A stretch of 7,771 nt of DNA from JAFGED01 sp964551295 (lineage in GTDB: Bacteria; Chloroflexota; Anaerolineae; B4-G1): assembly GCA_964551295.1 (NCBI GenBank), contig CAZKDJ010000188.1, positions 1-7,771 on the forward strand. Direction: 5' to 3'. Below are positions 4,904 through 7,771 of the stretch, piece after piece (within the stretch, counting starts at the first letter, position 1; the number at the start of each line of letters is the position of its first letter). Below the pieces are notes generated by a model. The model was not told where the DNA came from. It was given only the letters and a program-made list of their open reading frames with translations, and did not search any database. A program made the position numbers and the translations under genes.

Positions 4904-6649
4904 ATGGCTCGCTTAAAACTCTCCTTACTGGGCCCCTTCCAGGTCACACTGGATGGAGAACCCGCAATCGGTTTCGAGTCCGACAAGGTCCGAGCGTTGC
5001 TCGCCTACCTGGCGGTCGAGGCTAATCAGCCGCACAGCCGCGACAAGCTGGCTGGCTTGCTGTGGCCCGAGCGGCCCGACCGGGATGCCCGTAACAATCT
5101 GCGCTACGCCCTTTCCAACCTACGCCAAGCGATAGGAGATCGTGCGCAGTCCGACAACCGCAAAACTACCTCCCCGTTTCTCCGCATCTCGCGCCAGACA
5201 ATCCAGTTCAACCAGGCCAGCGACGCCTGGATCGACACAATCGCCTTCGACCGGCTGCTGAAAGAACCGAAATCGACCATCCGCAAGCTGAAAGAGGCAG
5301 TTGACTTGTATCGTGGAGAGTTCCTAGAGGGGTTCTTTATCGCCGACAGCGTGCCCTTCGAGGAATGGGCGCTGCTCAAACGGGAGCAGTTCAAGCGGCG
5401 GGTGCTTTCCACGCTCCATCGCCTGGCGATGGTCCACGAGAAACGCGGCGAGTACGGACGCGCCCTTCCCTACGCCTATCGGCAGGTCGAGATGGAACCG
5501 TGGCAGGAGCAAGCCCACCGGCAATTGATGCGCCTGCTGGCGCAGAATGGTCAGCGGGGAGCTGCCCTGGCTCAATACGAGACCTGCCGACACGCTCTGG
5601 CCGAGGAACTGGACGTCGAGCCGGCACAGGAGACGACACAGCTGTATGAGCAGATCCGCGACGGAACACTAGACCTGGGCAAAGCCAGAAGAGCAGCAAC
5701 CGAAGAGGCAGGAGTAGCGCCGCCACCTCAGGCAGCAGAGACGATCCCTGCTCCGCCCGCGCCCGCTCGACGTCCCTGGGCAGGTCGGCAAAGGCTCGGC
5801 AGGAGACTGGCCGTGGTCGGGGGTGTACTGTTGCTCCTGGCCATCGTCGCCGTGGTGGCGATTCATCCCTTCGGCATCGGGAGTGGGCTATTCGGAGCAG
5901 CGTCCGAGACGCCCATGGCGCCACCCGACGGCAAAATCCTTCACCTATGCGAAGGCATAATGCCTCCCCAAATCTGCGTGTACGAAACCCGGACTAATCA
6001 GGTCACGCAGGTGACCCACGCCCTGGAATTCGAGACGATCGGGCGCCCATCCTGGTCGCCCGACGGAGAACAGATCGTCTTCAACGCAGGCCCAGGTTTC
6101 ACCACGGTATCGCAGGGAAATCAGAAGCTATACATCATCGACGCCGACGGCTCCAATCTGCGACAGATCAGCGACGATAACGCGGCCGACGTCGAGCCCG
6201 ACTGGTCTGCCGATGGAGAGTGGCTCGCCTTCAATCGCAGCGGCGAATTGTGGATCATCCACCCGGATGGCTCAGAGGCCCAGAGGCTGTTCGGCAAATC
6301 GGAAAAGCCCTGCGTTGGGAATTTGGCTTGGTCGCCCGACAGTCAGCAGATCGCCTTCGTAGGCCACGGATGCATGCCAGTCTCTGCCCCCGAAGAGATA
6401 TGGGTCATCAATCGCAATGGGACCGATCCCCGAATGGTGCACGCCTTCGAGGGGCAGGTGGATCAATTGGAAGTACTCTGGAGCGATGACGGCCAAAAGA
6501 TACTCTGCGTCCACAGACATGAAGGCGAGGAAACGACGCTCCTCCTCGTCAACGCCACCGGGGTCGGTGAACCAACCACGCTGGACAGACTGCCCTACTG
6601 GTGGCATCCCACCTTCTCGCCGCAATGGGGCCTCACCGCCAGGGAATAG
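4904..6649 (+). CDS. Membrane-anchored SARP/BTAD transcriptional regulator with C-terminal TolB/PD40 propeller
   Basis: A 581-aa regulator. Residues 1-95 form an OmpR-type winged helix of the SARP kind (start MARLKLSLLGPFQVTLDG, then KVRALLAYLAVE and RDKLAGLLWPE). Residues 110-256 are a BTAD helical domain (LYRGEFLEGFF, PFEEWALLKREQ, AYRQVEMEPWQEQAHRQLMRL, ending ELDVEP). A Pro/Ala-rich and then basic linker (RRPWAGRQRLGRR) leads to one transmembrane helix at 302-321. Beyond it, PD40-like motifs (W/F-S-x-D-G) near 384, 434, 476, 526 and 571 indicate a TolB-type propeller, with cysteines at 349, 358, 470, 490 and 535. The basic side before the helix predicts a cytoplasmic N-terminus. The last blade motif ends just ten residues after FSP, so the propeller may be truncated or closed by another strand. 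Role as a one-component sensor-regulator of the divergent operon is inferred from layout and the 11-bp array. Confidence 0.88.
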   Translation: MARLKLSLLGPFQVTLDGEPAIGFESDKVRALLAYLAVEANQPHSRDKLAGLLWPERPDRDARNNLRYALSNLRQAIGDRAQSDNRKTTSPFLRISRQTIQFNQASDAWIDTIAFDRLLKEPKSTIRKLKEAVDLYRGEFLEGFFIADSVPFEEWALLKREQFKRRVLSTLHRLAMVHEKRGEYGRALPYAYRQVEMEPWQEQAHRQLMRLLAQNGQRGAALAQYETCRHALAEELDVEPAQETTQLYEQIRDGTLDLGKARRAATEEAGVAPPPQAAETIPAPPAPARRPWAGRQRLGRRLAVVGGVLLLLAIVAVVAIHPFGIGSGLFGAASETPMAPPDGKILHLCEGIMPPQICVYETRTNQVTQVTHALEFETIGRPSWSPDGEQIVFNAGPGFTTVSQGNQKLYIIDADGSNLRQISDDNAADVEPDWSADGEWLAFNRSGELWIIHPDGSEAQRLFGKSEKPCVGNLAWSPDSQQIAFVGHGCMPVSAPEEIWVINRNGTDPRMVHAFEGQVDQLEVLWSDDGQKILCVHRHEGEETTLLLVNATGVGEPTTLDRLPYWWHPTFSPQWGLTARE

Positions 6650-6774
6650 AGACCTCCATGCGCGGCTGTGGGAGGTGAGTGCGGAGTTGACTGGGCTAAC
6701 GGTACCCAATTGACAGTGAATGATAAGCTAAGTTGTTGCCGCACCAATTGATCCTGGAGAAATCGCATAGAACT

Positions 6775-6945
6775 ATGGAGAATCCAGCTCTTCTGTCAAC
6801 ACAAGTCTATGAATCCGAAGCATTCCAAATTCACCTGCGTCTCGAAACATTAGCTACGAACTACTTTGTCTTCGACCGAAGCTGTCACGAGATGATGAAA
6901 TTATTGGCTGCGGTCCAGCATCCTGACAGATTCGAGAAGCTGTGA
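6775..6945 (+). pseudogene. N-terminal piece of a hypothetical gene, cut by an in-frame TGA
   Basis: This 56-aa reading frame (MENPALLSTQVYES ... HPDRFEKL) ends in TGA at 6943-6945. The same frame then runs on without another stop through 7 codons (TQDKDEA) into the 176-aa frame at 6967-7497. Together they would make a 240-residue protein with one TGA inside. The composition (helical, rich in L, E, R and H) matches across the stop, so I read this as the N-terminal part of one gene. The ATG at 6775 has a GGAG at 6756-6759, rather far at 15 bases; TTG codons at 6733 and 6748 in frame have no better site. A nonsense mutation or base-call error is the likeliest explanation. It could instead be a small independent ORF. 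Confidence 0.5.
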
Positions 6946-6957
6946 ACTCAAGACAAA

Positions 6958-6978
6958 GATGAGGCTATGATCCTCATT
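6958..6978 (+). repeat. Small hairpin 12 nt after the in-frame TGA
   Basis: ATGAGG (6959-6964) pairs with CCTCAT (6972-6977) around a 7-nt loop, with one more G-U pair outside. The ATG at 6967 lies in the loop. It may be chance, may hide that start codon in mRNA, or may be a remnant of nothing functional. Confidence 0.35.
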
Positions 6979-7497
6979 CTGCGCGAGATCACTCGTCTGC
7001 TACACAACCTTGTGGCTTCGGCCAAGAGTCTAGTTGATCACACACGTCGTTTTATCAATGCTTGGTACAGTGGTACAGACTTTCTGGAGGAGTATCAGCA
7101 AGAAGTTGAAAAACGATTCGTAGGGAATCCAGTAGCAGGTTTCGTTGAGGATCTTCGTAACTACACCCTACACTATCAGCTTCCACCGGCAACGGCCCTT
7201 TTCGAAGTTAGAAATGAACTTGAAAGCAAAGAGCAGATTGCTACACAGACTATCGTTCTCAATAAGGCAGACCTTCTACAATGGTCAAATTGGGACAAGG
7301 GTAAACCATATTTGGAGGTTGCTGACGACAGGATTGTAGTACAAGAAATCATCGGGCAATACATTCAGGCTGTGCAGGCTTTCCACCAGTGGATGAGGAG
7401 TAGACTTATGGAAATCCACGCCGAAGAACTAAAGTGGCTTGCCGAGATGAGTCGGAAAGTTGAGAAAGCCTTAGGTAGACTTACTGGAGCGGCCTAA
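6967..7497 (+). CDS. Hypothetical protein (LHNLVASAKSLVDHTRR family), probable C-terminal part of a split gene
   Basis: A 176-aa frame with no signal peptide or membrane segment, mostly predicted helical. Visible motifs are RLLHNLVASAKSLVDHTRRF (residues 10-29), GFVEDLRNYTLHYQLP (58-73) and a C-terminal helix ending EKALGRLTGAA. I recall widespread uncharacterised bacterial proteins with the same LHNF-A-A-x-x-LVDHTR and FV-x-DLRNY-x-LHY-x-LP motifs, usually with a further N-terminal helical region; here that region is the 6775-6945 frame, separated by one TGA and 7 codons. The ATG at 6967 has GAGG only two bases upstream, a poor ribosome site, which argues against it being the native start. 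DNA here is AT-richer than the regulator gene (23 of 60 GC at 7201-7260, 40 of 60 at 5461-5520), suggesting separate origin. Function unknown. Confidence 0.7.
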   Translation: MILILREITRLLHNLVASAKSLVDHTRRFINAWYSGTDFLEEYQQEVEKRFVGNPVAGFVEDLRNYTLHYQLPPATALFEVRNELESKEQIATQTIVLNKADLLQWSNWDKGKPYLEVADDRIVVQEIIGQYIQAVQAFHQWMRSRLMEIHAEELKWLAEMSRKVEKALGRLTGAA

Positions 7498-7572
7498 CAC
7501 GCACCGAGATGACAACGCCTTCACCATTGCATAGCGTCACTGGTTTCATTTTGGAAGCGGGCGTACTCGATC

Positions 7573-7599
7573 TGTTGGTTTTCGAATTTGTAGCCAACA
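7573..7599. repeat. Inverted repeat TGTTGG...CCAACA upstream of the last gene
   Basis: A 6-bp perfect inverted repeat (7573-7578 with 7594-7599), extendable by one G-U and one T-A pair to 8 bp around an 11-nt loop. It lies in the 139-bp gap between the hypothetical gene and the membrane protein, about 38 bp before the latter's start. No T-run follows on either strand, so it is not a typical terminator; operator or chance are alternatives. Confidence 0.3.
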
Positions 7600-7636
7600 A
7601 ACCCCACACAGAAAAGAATATCAAGGAGACTTGACT

Positions 7637-7771
7637 ATGCCCATCGCCTATATCGCCCTGACCGTCGCCGTCCTCGCCGCGGCCGCGACGGCCGTGTTAT
7701 CCAAGAACCTGCTCCGGTCGGCTGTCGCCCTGGGCATAGGCAGCGTGGCTCTGGCCACGCTGTTTTTCTTG
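7637..7771 (+). CDS. Start of an MbhD/MrpB-like (DUF4040) membrane subunit, partial at right edge
   Basis: The first 45 codons of a membrane protein. Residues 3-21 form one hydrophobic helix (IAYIALTVAVLAAAATAVL), a short loop SKNLLRS follows, and a second helix (AVALGIGSVALATLFFL) reaches the edge. The loop plus G-x-GS-xAL-x-LFFL pattern resembles the DUF4040 domain of MbhD in membrane-bound hydrogenases and MrpB-type Na+/H+ antiporter subunits; NuoJ of complex I is a weaker alternative because it shares a similar two-helix start. The ATG is well supported by AAGGAG (7623-7628) eight bases upstream. GC-rich codon use returns here. If right, the genes beyond the window should encode further Mrp/Mbh subunits. 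The family call rests on 45 residues. Confidence 0.6.
   Translation, partial: MPIAYIALTVAVLAAAATAVLSKNLLRSAVALGIGSVALATLFFL

Noticed and set aside
4897..5025. Out-of-frame ATG at 4897 as the regulator start
   Set aside because: It lies 7 bases upstream of the true ATG in another frame, right at the G-run, and its frame does not encode the winged helix.
5391..5924. Minus-strand 177-codon frame inside the regulator gene
   Set aside because: Arg/Pro/Ala-rich shadow typical of GC-rich DNA; the plus frame encodes clear BTAD and linker sequence.
6652..6676. ACCTCC ... GGAGGT inverted repeat after the regulator stop as a terminator
   Set aside because: Only 6 bp of stem with a 13-nt loop, and no T-run follows on the plus strand.
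6687..6715. TTGACT (6687-6692) and TTGACA (6710-6715) as -35 boxes for the hypothetical gene
   Set aside because: No acceptable -10 hexamer lies 16-18 bp downstream of either.

Overview
The window looks like part of a Chloroflexota (Anaerolineae-like) genome. This is inferred from four traits I associate with that phylum: secreted proteins ending in a short YLPLV-type tail, small proteins carrying YLLRLWR / WRASLES / FASLDEL motifs, a SARP/BTAD regulator fused through a membrane helix to a TolB-like propeller, and a GC-rich background. No rRNA, tRNA, CRISPR array or transposase is visible.

Layout. Positions 1-4746 hold a leftward (minus-strand) block of five genes separated by only 45-71 bp. 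A 127-aa small protein made of two copies of one short domain (4363-4746) is first. Three secreted paralogues of 443-475 aa follow (2974-4317, 1500-2927, 111-1442), each with seven propeller-like repeats and the same short C-terminal tail. The first 13 codons of a probable fourth paralogue (1-39) run off the left edge. The spacing suggests one transcription unit.

The gap at 4747-4903 is a divergent control region. It holds four 11-bp direct repeats (4790-4833), a good rightward sigma70-type promoter (4838-4866), a 10-bp palindrome on its -35 box and a weaker candidate leftward -10. To the right, 4904-6649 encodes a 581-aa membrane-anchored regulator: an OmpR-like winged helix plus BTAD domain, one transmembrane helix at residues 302-321, then a TolB/PD40-type propeller predicted to lie outside the cytoplasm. 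The 11-bp period is the operator signature of SARP-type regulators, so the simplest reading is that the regulator senses something outside and controls itself and the divergent propeller operon.

From about 6720 to 7500 the DNA becomes visibly AT-richer. This stretch carries one hypothetical gene (6775-7497) split by a single in-frame TGA at 6943-6945. At the right edge (7637-7771) a membrane protein resembling MbhD/MrpB (DUF4040) subunits begins, probably the first gene of a hydrogenase-like or Na+/H+ antiporter operon.

No gene-free stretch exceeds 300 bases. The gaps at 6650-6774 and 7498-7636 hold only weak inverted repeats and the ribosome binding site of the last gene. All functional statements are from reading the sequence; no database search was run.
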